DNA of 45,854 nt from a virus: positions 1 to 45,854 of the IMG/VR virus record IMGVR_UViG_3300037193_000064, one strand, 5' to 3'. The position numbers and the translations under genes were made by a program. The first letter of the stretch is position 1. Each line of letters starts with the position of its first letter. Positions 5,695 to 13,350 of the stretch are shown in pieces. The notes below the pieces were generated by a model. That model was not told the origin of the DNA, searched no databases, and saw nothing but the letters and a program-made list of their open reading frames with translations.

Positions 5695-6384
5695 TCAGCC
5701 GTCGTACTGGCTCGTCTGAGCCGCACGCCAGGCCGCGTTCGAGCGGACTGTGCGCCTGTCTGCCGGGCTCGGCTGAGCCCCCAGGTCCTTGCGCCCAAGC
5801 GCCTTCTGAACGGCCCCGTACGCCCGCTGTGCGCGCTTCTTGGCCGCCTCGTGCGTGATCCCGAAGTGCTCGGCCAGGTTCTCGGTCGAGTAGAGGAACA
5901 CGTGGACCAGGTACAGCAGCTCCTTAGTCTCCATCGGGAGCGCCTTGATGGCGCTCCGGATGTCTACCAGCTCGGCGAGACGATCGCCGGTCTGGTTGGC
6001 TAGAGGCTTGGACGACGGCTGACCGTCGCCCTTCTGGCCGAACGTCTGCCAGTCCGTGTAGTCGAACACGTCGGGCAGCAGCTCCTTGATCTTTGGAATG
6101 GAGTAGCGGTAGAGGTCTTCAACACTGTATCCTTCTACCGCTGCCTTCTCTCGTGCGCAGTAGTCAGAGGCTACCTTGCGCAGCGTGGATGCGATCTTGG
6201 CCTCCCACTCGGGGCCGTCCTCCACTGCCTTCTGGATCTGGCTACGCTTCTCGTAGACCCAGACCCACAGATGCCCCTCGGTGTCCTCCGAGGTCACATA
6301 CTGGGGGAAGTTGGAGGACACCGAGCGGGCAACATCACGCACCATCTTGGTCATGATGTCGTAGTCCAGCTCTATGTTACTCAC
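5695..6384 (-). CDS. Sigma-70-like / HTH transcription factor
   Basis: This 229-aa protein starts at GTG 6384 behind CGGAGGTACTC. The N-terminal half is helical and tryptophan-rich (GHLWVWVYEKR), followed by DYCAREKAAVEGYSVEDLYRYS and ELLPDVFDY, which match a sigma-like protein family of actinobacteriophages, from memory. Residues about 143-195 (AIKALPMETKELLYL, then LAEHFGITHEAAKKRAQRAY) look like a sigma region 4 helix-turn-helix. It probably redirects host RNA polymerase to phage promoters. It lies on the minus strand with the phosphoesterase, opposite its neighbours. Confidence 0.65.
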   Translation of the reverse strand: MSNIELDYDIMTKMVRDVARSVSSNFPQYVTSEDTEGHLWVWVYEKRSQIQKAVEDGPEWEAKIASTLRKVASDYCAREKAAVEGYSVEDLYRYSIPKIKELLPDVFDYTDWQTFGQKGDGQPSSKPLANQTGDRLAELVDIRSAIKALPMETKELLYLVHVFLYSTENLAEHFGITHEAAKKRAQRAYGAVQKALGRKDLGAQPSPADRRTVRSNAAWRAAQTSQYDG

Positions 6385-6412
6385 GAGTACCTCCGAAAAT
6401 TTCTACTGGGTC

Positions 6413-7177
6413 TCAGTACTTCACTCCGTTGACGTAGAACCCACGGTCCACCATCGTGATGAGTTCCGGATACACGCGCTTTCCGTCGTCGCGCAGCAGC
6501 GCGAACGACATCACCCAGGACACCGACCCGTCCTTCACATACTTCGCGTGAGTTGGATCCATGATGGAGCCGACGTTCATCGTGAAGCGGGGAGTTACCT
6601 TCCCGTCGAACCCATATGCGCGAGTCAGAAGGAAGGGCTGATGGGTGTGCCCGAAGATGATCGACTTTTCGGATCCGTACCGCTTGTTGAACTTGTTCTC
6701 CCAAGCCTGAGGAGTGCTGGAATAACCTGGACTCTCGTGCCCATGCACTGCGTACGTGTTGGTTGCAACACGCACTGGACCCTTCGTGTAGCTTACGTCA
6801 TGCGAGGCGAGGTCGAACAGGTTCTCGTGGCTAAGTGCGTCCAGTGTGGTGAGTGGTGCAGCGTACTGCTGCACGAAGTCTCGGAGACGGAGGTCATGGT
6901 TGCCCTCAAGCCAGGTGATCCGCGCATTGGGCGCGGCCTCCCTAAGTTCGCCGAGAACTCCCTTGAAGCCGTCGATGTGCTTCTGTAGGGTTGGGGCGTA
7001 CTCGCCCGCTGTCCCCTTGGTCCAACGTGAGACCTGGGGGAAGTCGATTGCGTCGCCAATCTGAAAGATGGCGTCGGGCTGGAGGTCTTCGATCACCTTG
7101 ACGATCTTGGACAGGACCAGCGCATCATGGAAGGGGTACTGGATGTCCGGCAGGATCACCGTGGTCTTGGTTGCCAT
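6413..7177 (-). CDS. Calcineurin-like metallophosphoesterase
   Basis: The start is ATG 7177 (MATKTTVILPD), giving 254 aa; the longer upstream frame is not protein-like. All metal-binding motifs are present: D11 in LPDIQYP, GD at 41-42, GNHD at 92-95, VHGH at 144-147 and GHTH at 176-179. Such enzymes hydrolyse phosphodiesters or phosphomonoesters with two metal ions. The phage substrate cannot be inferred. No good ribosome site precedes the ATG, but TAGAGT lies 7 nt upstream, which would suit a leaderless transcript. It is paired with the sigma-like gene downstream. Confidence 0.85.
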   Translation of the reverse strand: MATKTTVILPDIQYPFHDALVLSKIVKVIEDLQPDAIFQIGDAIDFPQVSRWTKGTAGEYAPTLQKHIDGFKGVLGELREAAPNARITWLEGNHDLRLRDFVQQYAAPLTTLDALSHENLFDLASHDVSYTKGPVRVATNTYAVHGHESPGYSSTPQAWENKFNKRYGSEKSIIFGHTHQPFLLTRAYGFDGKVTPRFTMNVGSIMDPTHAKYVKDGSVSWVMSFALLRDDGKRVYPELITMVDRGFYVNGVKY

Positions 7178-7207
7178 GCCCCGCACTCTACACCAAGGAG
7201 AGAGAGT

Positions 7208-7408
7208 ATGAAGGTGACTCGCCCTGTGCGCAGGGTTAACAGACAGGAGGTGACGTGCTCGCACTGCGGCACGGACATCCCCAGGGGTGCCTGCGTGGCT
7301 ACCCTTTTCAACTTCTACGCGTGCAAGACGCGGGAGTGCGAAGAGGCGATCACCGTCCGGTACCACGCTGCGAAGGTGAGCGCTAAGGCTCATCGGGTTT
7401 ACGCCTAA
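7208..7408 (+). CDS. Small zinc-binding protein, 66 aa
   Basis: ATG 7208 follows AAGGAGAGAGAGT. The protein has CSHCG near residue 17 and a second pair in FYACKTREC, a four-cysteine zinc site. The rest is basic. It overlaps the WhiB gene in TAATG, so the two are translated together and may both act on transcription. Confidence 0.75.
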   Translation: MKVTRPVRRVNRQEVTCSHCGTDIPRGACVATLFNFYACKTRECEEAITVRYHAAKVSAKAHRVYA

Positions 7409-7983
7409 TGGGCGCGAGCCTGAGTGGTCGCATCATCAAGGCCACACAGCACAGCATGAACAGACAGCACAACCCCTTCCTGTTCCCCGACACAGTAACG
7501 GAGGACAGGTGGGAGGAGCAGGCGAACTGCAAGGGCAAGGCGTTCGAACTGTTCGAGTACCAGGAGAAGGACTCCCCTCTCACGGAGGGGATGTCCTACA
7601 AGGAGCGGATCGAATTCAACCGGGTCAACTTCGAGCTGGCTGGTGAGATCTGCATCGAGTGCCCCGTGTACTTCAAGTGCGAGGCCAACGCCTCGCCGCA
7701 AGAGAGGTACTGGACTGTCCGTGGCGGAAACCCGCCAGGCAGGTTCGACGAAGAGGCCAAGCGGTACGACAACGTCGGCCGCCCGGTCGGAGCGAAGAAC
7801 GGCACCCGCAAGGGCCGTGTCGTGGCAGCCCCGAGTGACCGCGTGTGCCAGCGTGGGCACGTAGTCAAGGGCGGCGGCAGGTGCAAGGACTGCAAGCGGG
7901 CCAACAACACCGCACGTCAGCGGCGGGTCCGCAGGGAAGCCCGTGAGGGGGCTGGCATCCAGGATCAGGATGCTGTAACCTAG
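7408..7983 (+). CDS. WhiB-family iron-sulfur transcription regulator
   Basis: This 191-aa protein has the four WhiB cysteines: C41 (QANCKG), C82, C85 and C91 (CIECPVYFKC). A turn like the WhiB G-[VI]-W-G-G motif follows (YWTVRGGNPPG). WhiB proteins bind a 4Fe-4S cluster and the principal sigma factor and are confined to actinobacteria and their phages. The C-terminal extension is basic and has three further cysteines (VCQRGH, then CKDCK), possibly a second metal site. The start overlaps the preceding stop; an internal ATG (7456) is an alternative. Confidence 0.85.
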   Translation: MGASLSGRIIKATQHSMNRQHNPFLFPDTVTEDRWEEQANCKGKAFELFEYQEKDSPLTEGMSYKERIEFNRVNFELAGEICIECPVYFKCEANASPQERYWTVRGGNPPGRFDEEAKRYDNVGRPVGAKNGTRKGRVVAAPSDRVCQRGHVVKGGGRCKDCKRANNTARQRRVRREAREGAGIQDQDAVT

Positions 7984-8290
7984 AGCTTGTCGCTCAGGGG
8001 ACGCCCGCGAGAGACTGCACCCATGCTGATCACATGGGTGAGGGTGATGGTGTAATTGGAAGCACAGCGCCGGGAAGGCGCTGGTGTCGGTTCGAACCCG
8101 GCTCATCCGCGCAGAGTTACGGTGAAGGTGAGGGCTAACTACCTGAGCCACCGGTCACCCCGGTCCTCTCTACCAGGAGGATTACCCGTAGCTAGGACGC
8201 CGTGACTGGCGGTACTCTCAGCAGGTGCGACGGGTTTGAGGCCCCGCCTGCGGCTGACAGGTCATCACTTCCCTCCCCCTAGGAGTCCTC
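7984..8290 (+). other. Gene-free leader with tRNA-like element and hairpins
   Basis: No ORF with a ribosome site is seen. The segment contains CACCCATG/CATGGGTG (8018-8040, 7-nt loop), a tRNA-like element (8041-8109), and a nested stem near 8219-8262 (TCAGCAGG paired with CCTGCGGCTGA). It ends at the TAGGAG site of the nuclease gene. Confidence 0.6.
8041..8109 (+). tRNA. tRNA-like element without a usable anticodon loop
   Basis: The acceptor is GGGTGA (8042-8047) with TCATCC (8103-8108). The D arm is GTGT-AATTGGAA-GCAC (8050-8065) and the T arm is GTCGG-TTCGAAC-CCGGC (8086-8102). The third arm is GCGCC-GGGAA-GGCGC (8067-8081), extended by an A-T pair, so its loop is 5 nt and has no U33. It therefore has tRNA shape but cannot decode in the usual way. 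It is the only tRNA-like gene on the plus strand. Confidence 0.65.
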
Positions 8291-9130
8291 GTGGAACTAG
8301 AGCACATGTCCTACAGTGCTCTGTCCCGCTACGAGGAATGCCCACGTAGCTTCTACCTCGGTCGGGTTCGCCAGGCCGAGGAGAAGCAGACGTGGTTCTT
8401 CCCACTCGGGACCGCAGTACACACCAGTGTTGAGAAGTTCGTCGAGACTGGTGACGTCCCTAAGTTCGAGGACGTGTTCTATCCGCTGGTCGAGAAGCAG
8501 ATGAAGATCGATCCAGCGGACGTCAACTGGCTGGCAGGTGGAAGTCAGGATGATCCTATCATTCGTGACAAGGCTGTCGAGCTGGGCAAGCGTTGCGTAG
8601 ACAACGCCATCAAGTTCCTCGATGACATCGAGGTTTGGCACGTGGAGTATGACGCCACGGGCATGATCGCTGGCTGTGAAGTCCCGGTCAAGGCGTTCAT
8701 CGACATCGTTGGTGAACACAAGAAGCATGGTCCCACGATCGTGGACTGGAAGTCCGGGAAGCAGAAGCCGAAGAACAACCTACAGCTAGAGACCTACGCA
8801 GTCCTGCTGAACACTTCGACTCCCCTCTCCGGTAACGACCACCCGTTCACCGATCACGGTTCGATCAAGTTCGACGTCGGACTGTGGGCCATGGTCAATC
8901 CAGATGCACCAAATGCCAGGCCGGTCAAGGGTCTGAGCCAACTGGATGCGAGCGCTATCGGCGCTCGCTATCAGGCAGCATACGAGCGCGTCAAGGAGAA
9001 GAAGTGGCAGGCCAATGCTGGCTTTCACTGTCGCTTCTGCGTCCAGGCCCCCAACTGTCTGATCGAGTCGCCCGGCTCCCGTCGAGCGATGTACTACGAC
9101 CGATCCGATGAGGATGGATTCCCGTTCTAA
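8291..9130 (+). CDS. Cas4/RecB-like PD-(D/E)XK exonuclease
   Basis: GTG 8291 follows TAGGAGTCCTC; the product has 279 aa. Motifs in order are YSALSRYEECPRSFYLG (Cys17), GTAVH (40-44), the D of FIDIVG (138), DWKSGK (152-157) and Q-LETYA (165-170). These are the active-site residues of RecB-family nucleases. A C-terminal CRFCVQAPNC, together with Cys17, suggests a Cas4-type 4Fe-4S cluster. It probably processes DNA ends in replication or recombination and heads the replication operon. Confidence 0.85.
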   Translation: MELEHMSYSALSRYEECPRSFYLGRVRQAEEKQTWFFPLGTAVHTSVEKFVETGDVPKFEDVFYPLVEKQMKIDPADVNWLAGGSQDDPIIRDKAVELGKRCVDNAIKFLDDIEVWHVEYDATGMIAGCEVPVKAFIDIVGEHKKHGPTIVDWKSGKQKPKNNLQLETYAVLLNTSTPLSGNDHPFTDHGSIKFDVGLWAMVNPDAPNARPVKGLSQLDASAIGARYQAAYERVKEKKWQANAGFHCRFCVQAPNCLIESPGSRRAMYYDRSDEDGFPF

Positions 9131-9507
9131 TGGACATCACCTACCGGATTCCGTCGAAGAAGGTTCCCTACGGTTACCTGGAGTTCACCGTATCGGAGGG
9201 CGAGAGCCTTCCTGATCCGGTCACTCTGGCCGAGGACTACGCACAGTACATCAAGGACTACCAGGCTGCTGAGGTTCAGGCTTTCGAGAACCCCAGCGCT
9301 GGTCAGATCCAGCGTGCGAACTCGTGGTCCAAGCAGGCGGAGGACAAGGCTGTCGATGAGGCAGCCAAGATGCTCAGCGATGGACTCGGCGGTGCCGAGG
9401 AGATCGAGGAGGACGCCCCCGTCAAGCCGTGGGACAAGACGTCCGACGAAACCGAATCAACCAACGAGAAGCCCTGGGATCTTGACGATTCCGCATGGGA
9501 CATGTGA
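9130..9507 (+). CDS. Hypothetical protein with acidic Trp-containing tail, 125 aa
   Basis: ATG 9130 overlaps the nuclease stop (TAATG). The N-terminal part is beta-like (YGYLEFTVSEG), then a helix. The last 40 residues are acidic with repeated KPWD and a final DDSAWDM. Acidic aromatic tails often dock onto replication partners. Its position between the nuclease and the OB-like protein suggests an accessory in that complex, which is inference. Confidence 0.75.
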   Translation: MDITYRIPSKKVPYGYLEFTVSEGESLPDPVTLAEDYAQYIKDYQAAEVQAFENPSAGQIQRANSWSKQAEDKAVDEAAKMLSDGLGGAEEIEEDAPVKPWDKTSDETESTNEKPWDLDDSAWDM

Positions 9508-9520
9508 AACAAGGAGACAT

Positions 9521-9955
9521 ATGAGCGACGTCGATGACATCCTCGGTGGTTCCAAGACCCCTCCGGGTCTGAAGTTCCCCACCCCTGGCACCAAGCACAT
9601 CATCCTCATCACCGAGCAGCCCAAGTCGGTGCCGGTGCGTGAGTTCGTGAACGGCAAGCCGGGTGAGCGACTGTACTTCCAGTCGCAGAAGAAGGTTCGG
9701 GAGTCCGAGCTGAACCTGAACCTCCCCTACGACCCGATCCCGGCGATCCTCGTGATTGGCCAGACCAAGGGCGGTGACGCTGTCTCCCTCCGACTGGAGG
9801 GTGAGAAGCTGAAGGCCACCCGCAAGGCCGTCCGTGAGGGCGGCAAGCTGGTCGAGGGTTCCATGTTCGCCATGGAGTACACCGAGGACGACCCCGAGAG
9901 CAAGGGTCCGTTCCCCAAGAAGCTCTACGCGGCTCAGATCAAGAACCAGGAGTAG
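9521..9955 (+). CDS. Putative single-stranded-DNA-binding-like protein, 144 aa
   Basis: ATG 9521 follows AAGGAGACAT. It starts MSDVDDILGGSKTPPGLKF, then alternating strands (HIILITEQPKSVPVREF and IPAILVIGQTK). This resembles a family found beside helicase and primase genes in actinobacteriophages, some members of which are called OB-fold or ssDNA-binding, from memory. The assignment rests on context and pattern, not a diagnostic motif. Confidence 0.5.
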   Translation: MSDVDDILGGSKTPPGLKFPTPGTKHIILITEQPKSVPVREFVNGKPGERLYFQSQKKVRESELNLNLPYDPIPAILVIGQTKGGDAVSLRLEGEKLKATRKAVREGGKLVEGSMFAMEYTEDDPESKGPFPKKLYAAQIKNQE

Positions 9956-9958
9956 TCC

Positions 9959-10822
9959 TTGAAGACGCTCTTCCGGAGCGTCCGACGTGGACTGTCGGCT
10001 GGGGAGCCGCTTCCGGCTCCCTGGCCGGTCTTCGATCAGAAGAAGATCACGTTCCGACGCTCGTCCATTCAGATGATCGCCGGTCCTCCGGGTTCCATGA
10101 AGACGGTGATGATGCTCAACATCGTCAATCAGATGGGCCCTGACGTCCCTACCCTGTACCATTCCTCCGACTCCGACGACTTCACGATGGCAACCCGCGT
10201 CCTCTCCATGAAGACTGGGCTCACCACTGAAGAGTCGGAAGAGATCATCATGGCTGGTCAGCACGCACAGTCCGATGCTCTCCGCTCGTTCGGCCACGTC
10301 AAGTGGTCGTTCCATGCAGCACCCACGCTGGAGCACATGTGGCGTGAGGCTGAAGCGTTCCGAGAGGTGCATGGCGAGTTCCCGCACCACACCATCATCG
10401 ACATCCTGATGGATGTCGACTACGAGGGAGCCGGTGAGCAGAACTACTGGGCTCTCATGGCCGAGCTGAAGGTGATGGCTCGTGATCAGCAGACAAGTCT
10501 GACGATCGTGCACCACACCTCAGAGGCTGCGAAGGGTGGCACTCCGCCTCCCCGGTCGGCCATTATGGGCAAGGCCAATCAGCTGCCGACCACGATCCTC
10601 ACCCTCTGGGGCGATGCTCACAACGAGTCCATCGACGTGGCTGTAGTCAAGAACCGGTTCGGCCCCCAGGATGCCATGGCCAAGAAGTTCTTTCGCATGA
10701 AGGCACAGCCTGCGCTGTGCCACATCGAGGAGGATGACTCGGCTGAAGGTCTCCTGTTCCAGGACGGTCTGACCGTCGCGGAGAATCAGAAGGTGGACCT
10801 GTTCAATGACAAGTCAGAGTAG
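9959..10822 (+). CDS. RecA/DnaB-fold replicative helicase ATPase
   Basis: TTG 9959 is placed 7 nt after AGGAG. The product has 287 aa, shorter than full DnaB, and consists mainly of the RecA-like motor domain. It has Walker A GPPGSMKT (42-49), a Walker B-like segment HTIIDILMDVD (near residue 145), and a sensor region IVHHTSEAAKGG, then GKANQLPTTIL. It probably unwinds DNA at the phage fork with the primase encoded downstream. It overlaps the next gene by 17 nt. Confidence 0.8.
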   Translation: MKTLFRSVRRGLSAGEPLPAPWPVFDQKKITFRRSSIQMIAGPPGSMKTVMMLNIVNQMGPDVPTLYHSSDSDDFTMATRVLSMKTGLTTEESEEIIMAGQHAQSDALRSFGHVKWSFHAAPTLEHMWREAEAFREVHGEFPHHTIIDILMDVDYEGAGEQNYWALMAELKVMARDQQTSLTIVHHTSEAAKGGTPPPRSAIMGKANQLPTTILTLWGDAHNESIDVAVVKNRFGPQDAMAKKFFRMKAQPALCHIEEDDSAEGLLFQDGLTVAENQKVDLFNDKSE

Positions 10823-11156
10823 GAAGCATCGTGGCTACCGGTCGCAGAAGGTCTTCGCCGAGTACATTCGGCCGCTATTCCCTCATGCTGAACCTACAGG
10901 GGCAGGCCGTCAAGGTCGTGACATTCTCAGTACGCCTGGCGTCTGGTTCGAACTCAAGGCGCGAGCCGGGTTCAACCCCCTTGAAGCCCTCAAGCAGATG
11001 GAGCGTGAGTGTGAGGGAGATGACGTCCAAGTTGCCGTTCTCAGAATGAACGGCCAGGGCGAAGCCAACATCGGGCAGTGGGTCGTGTGCCTCCGGGTTG
11101 ACGCACTGCTCTCCCTCCTCAAGGAGGCTGGCTATGGTTCGGAGGACAAGGAGTGA
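10806..11156 (+). CDS. PD-(D/E)XK nuclease, Holliday-junction-resolvase-like
   Basis: This 116-aa protein has HRGYRSQKVFAEYI, then GRQGRDI with D39, then WFELKAR with E49 and K51, and an EALKQMER helix. The E(n)-D-E-x-K layout matches archaeal-Hjc or VRR-like nucleases that cut branched DNA. It may resolve replication intermediates before packaging. It overlaps both the helicase and the primase zinc gene. Confidence 0.7.
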   Translation: MTSQSRKHRGYRSQKVFAEYIRPLFPHAEPTGAGRQGRDILSTPGVWFELKARAGFNPLEALKQMERECEGDDVQVAVLRMNGQGEANIGQWVVCLRVDALLSLLKEAGYGSEDKE

Positions 11157-11526
11157 GGATCGTGAATGGCCGGTCTTTCCGATCGGTCCGATCCTCGTAG
11201 AGTATGGCGGCGATGATGTGATGGAGGACCGTGGGTGGTACGCCTACAAGTGTCCCTTCCATGGTGACCGAAGCGCTTCCGCTTCGGTCAACTCCATCCT
11301 CAACGTGTTCGTGTGTCACACATGCGACATGAAGGGCAACGCCACCCAGCTCATCATGAAGAAGGAGAACTGCTCCTATGGCGACGCTCTCCGTCGTGCA
11401 GAGGAAGTTGCTGGCAAGAGCACAGGAAACGTACGCCAGTCACCTGGAGGAGGCAGCCGCGTATCTGGAGGGTCGAGGAATCGATCTGGCAGCCGCGCGC
11501 TCCGCAGGACTTGGCGTAGTTCGTGA
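11134..11526 (+). CDS. DNA primase, zinc-binding N-terminal part
   Basis: ATG 11134 is 6 nt after AAGGAGG. The CHC2-type zinc site is C40, H43, C61 and C64 (KCPFHGD and CHTCDMKGNA). After about residue 90 (EEVAGK) the translation turns Ser/Gly/Arg-rich, like an off-frame read, while the overlapping +1 frame (11378-12010) becomes primase-like. The gene is therefore half of a split primase, joined either by separate initiation or by frameshift. The 149-nt overlap is unusually long for this phage. Confidence 0.75.
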   Translation: MVRRTRSEDREWPVFPIGPILVEYGGDDVMEDRGWYAYKCPFHGDRSASASVNSILNVFVCHTCDMKGNATQLIMKKENCSYGDALRRAEEVAGKSTGNVRQSPGGGSRVSGGSRNRSGSRALRRTWRSS

Positions 11527-12010
11527 TCCTCTGCCTGGTCAGGAACGTCTGGTAGGTCGACTGGCCATCCCGTACATGACGGGCGCTGGCTGTGTCAACA
11601 TGAACTTCCGGTGCATCCAGCCGCACAAGTGCAAGGATGCTGGTCACGGGAAGTACCAGCACTGGCAGGGTCTCTCATCCAATCTGTACAACGTCCAGGC
11701 GCTGGACAGTGCGGGAACTGCCATTGCAGTAGCCGAGGGTGAGATCGACGCCCTCAGTTCCACGCTCGCAGGGATCCCATGTGTGGGGATCCCTGGGGCA
11801 ACTAAGTGGGAAGATCACTGGAACCTGGTCTTTGAAGATTTCACTCGTGTGTACGTCTGGCAGGAAGGCGACGACGCCGGTAAGAAGTTTGCCGACCGTC
11901 TCGTCCAGGAAGTGAATGCCATCAGGGTTGAACTTCCTTCCGGCGAGGATGTAAACTCGATCTGGTCAGCCTCGGGAGCCGAGGCACTGAGAGCAAGGAT
12001 CCGGCGATGA
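11378..12010 (+). CDS. DNA primase, TOPRIM catalytic part
   Basis: ATG 11378 follows AAGGAGAACTGCTCCT and opens a frame one base ahead of the zinc part. The 210-aa protein has a helical linker, then IAVAEGEIDALSS with the TOPRIM Glu at 120 and YVWQEGDDAGKKFA with the DxD-like acid pair at 165-166. It would make RNA primers for replication together with the zinc part. No slippery heptamer is obvious in the overlap, so a two-subunit primase is the simplest reading. Confidence 0.8.
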   Translation: MATLSVVQRKLLARAQETYASHLEEAAAYLEGRGIDLAAARSAGLGVVRDPLPGQERLVGRLAIPYMTGAGCVNMNFRCIQPHKCKDAGHGKYQHWQGLSSNLYNVQALDSAGTAIAVAEGEIDALSSTLAGIPCVGIPGATKWEDHWNLVFEDFTRVYVWQEGDDAGKKFADRLVQEVNAIRVELPSGEDVNSIWSASGAEALRARIRR

Positions 12011-12240
12011 GCACCGTGTACCTCATCCTCAACGAGACCACGTTCATCGGCACCGACCAGGTGACGACCGAACCGGTCGAGGTGTACGACAACCTCCAGG
12101 GCGCAATGGACTGGCTGGCTGAGCTGGCCAGGGACCAGGGCGTCGAGGTTGAGGATGACGCCAACAGCGTCTACATCCCGCCTCAGATCGGGATGGAGAC
12201 GGACGAGTACTACATCATCGAGATGGAGCTGAAGTCCTAA
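12007..12240 (+). CDS. Hypothetical acidic protein, 77 aa
   Basis: ATG 12007 overlaps the primase stop (ATGA). It is acidic, with a central helix (DNLQGAMDWLAELARDQGV) between strand-like ends. The family is unknown. It is coupled to the primase and to the next small gene (TAATG). Confidence 0.7.
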   Translation: MSTVYLILNETTFIGTDQVTTEPVEVYDNLQGAMDWLAELARDQGVEVEDDANSVYIPPQIGMETDEYYIIEMELKS

Positions 12241-12413
12241 TGGGCAAGCACCGCAGGACCGAGGACCTGAACAACAAGCCCTTCGACCCGAACGCCTCGC
12301 CGGAAACCAAGGCGAGGGAGTTCGACCAGCAGTACGGTCACAACCGTCGTGGTGCTGGTAGCACCACGCCTGCCCTCGACAGCTACCAGGAGAAGCAGGA
12401 GAAGAAGAAGTGA
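12240..12413 (+). CDS. Microprotein, 57 aa, Lys-rich tail
   Basis: ATG 12240 overlaps the previous TAA and the frame ends at TGA 12411-12413. It is hydrophilic, with MGKHRRTEDLNNKPFD at the start and YQEKQEKKK at the end. No family is recognised. Support comes from the overlaps with both neighbours. Confidence 0.6.
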   Translation: MGKHRRTEDLNNKPFDPNASPETKAREFDQQYGHNRRGAGSTTPALDSYQEKQEKKK

Positions 12414-12472
12414 GCCACAACTGCACCAACCCGCCGCACTTCCCGCCGCACTGCGGATGTCCGGCAGGCTGA
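12410..12472 (+). CDS. Cys/His-rich peptide, 20 aa
   Basis: GTG 12410 overlaps the preceding stop as GTGA, the arrangement used repeatedly in this operon. The peptide contains three Cys, three His and five Pro (HNCTNPPHFPPHCGCP) and could bind a metal ion. It ends 1 nt before the next ATG. It is short, so it could equally be a coupling ORF. Confidence 0.45.
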   Translation: MSHNCTNPPHFPPHCGCPAG

Positions 12473-12473
12473 C

Positions 12474-12956
12474 ATGGCCAAGCGACTCGACTCCTTCGGG
12501 GTGGAGGTGGAGAAGGGCGACATCGTCCTCTCCTGCCCCAAGCACAAGTGGTCGGGGAAGCCTGAGGTGGGGCGCGTGTCCGGAGTTTTCGACTCCGGGC
12601 GCGTGACCATCCAGATCCCCCAGAAGGTCAGCATCTACGCCTACCAGCGTGGCGCTCCGGAGGTCGAGCAGACCTCGTACCGCTACGTCGTGGACAATGA
12701 GGCCGAGGCCGACAGGTGGGGGCGCAAGCCCTACAAGCGTGAGCAGTACACCCACATGGCCAAGGACTACACCGTCGTTGACCACGAGTGGAAGTGGGTC
12801 CGCAAGCAGGCTGCGGACATCACCCTCATCGTCCTCCGTAAGGAGGGCGAGGAGAAGAAGGATCTCAGTGAACTTCTCGCTGAGCGCGTCGGCTTCAACG
12901 ACCTGACCAGGAACCTCAACCTGGACTACGATGCCGAGCGACCGCCCCTTTCGTAA
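12474..12956 (+). CDS. Hypothetical protein, 160 aa
   Basis: ATG 12474 directly follows the 20-aa ORF. The N-terminal half is strand-rich with VEKGDIVLSCPKHKW and GRVTIQIPQ, vaguely like the early GD-containing family. The C-terminal half is charged and helical. No catalytic motif is visible. It overlaps the deaminase by 26 nt. Confidence 0.7.
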   Translation: MAKRLDSFGVEVEKGDIVLSCPKHKWSGKPEVGRVSGVFDSGRVTIQIPQKVSIYAYQRGAPEVEQTSYRYVVDNEAEADRWGRKPYKREQYTHMAKDYTVVDHEWKWVRKQAADITLIVLRKEGEEKKDLSELLAERVGFNDLTRNLNLDYDAERPPLS

Positions 12957-13350
12957 GATGACCGATGTCTGGGCTGACGAAGCCAAGTGCACACGACGCC
13001 AAGTTGGTGCAGTCCTCGTCAGCCCAGATGGTCACACAGTCTCGACAGGATACAATGGAACGCCGAGCGGCAGGCCCAATTGCACGGAGGGTGGATGTCC
13101 TCGGGGGAAGCTGGCCTATGACGAAGTCCCCGCAGGAACCGACTACAACGCAGTCCCATGCACAGGAGTCCACGCCGAAGCGAATGCCATCGTTCGAGCT
13201 GGATCCCGGGCTGTGGGGTGCACCATCTACATCAACCACGAACCCTGCCAGCAATGCAGGAACCTCATCCTCGCAGCAGGGATCATCCGTGTCGTTTATC
13301 GCGACGGCCCTGGAGGAACTTGGCGCAGTCTTGAGGCGGAAGAACTCTGA
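12931..13350 (+). CDS. Deoxycytidylate (dCMP) deaminase
   Basis: This 139-aa protein has the zinc deaminase signature HAE (81-83), with the catalytic Glu, and PCQQC (105-109). It also has YNGTPSG and a substrate loop with CTEGGC. The enzyme converts dCMP to dUMP for dTTP supply. No thymidylate synthase is encoded, so it must feed a host enzyme. It overlaps the DUF1599 gene by 62 nt. Confidence 0.9.
   Translation: MPSDRPFRKMTDVWADEAKCTRRQVGAVLVSPDGHTVSTGYNGTPSGRPNCTEGGCPRGKLAYDEVPAGTDYNAVPCTGVHAEANAIVRAGSRAVGCTIYINHEPCQQCRNLILAAGIIRVVYRDGPGGTWRSLEAEEL

Noticed and set aside
8041-8109. Transfer-messenger RNA or its permuted form
   Set aside because: The element is only about 69 nt, has a normal D arm, and shows no Ala-type acceptor or tag reading frame nearby.
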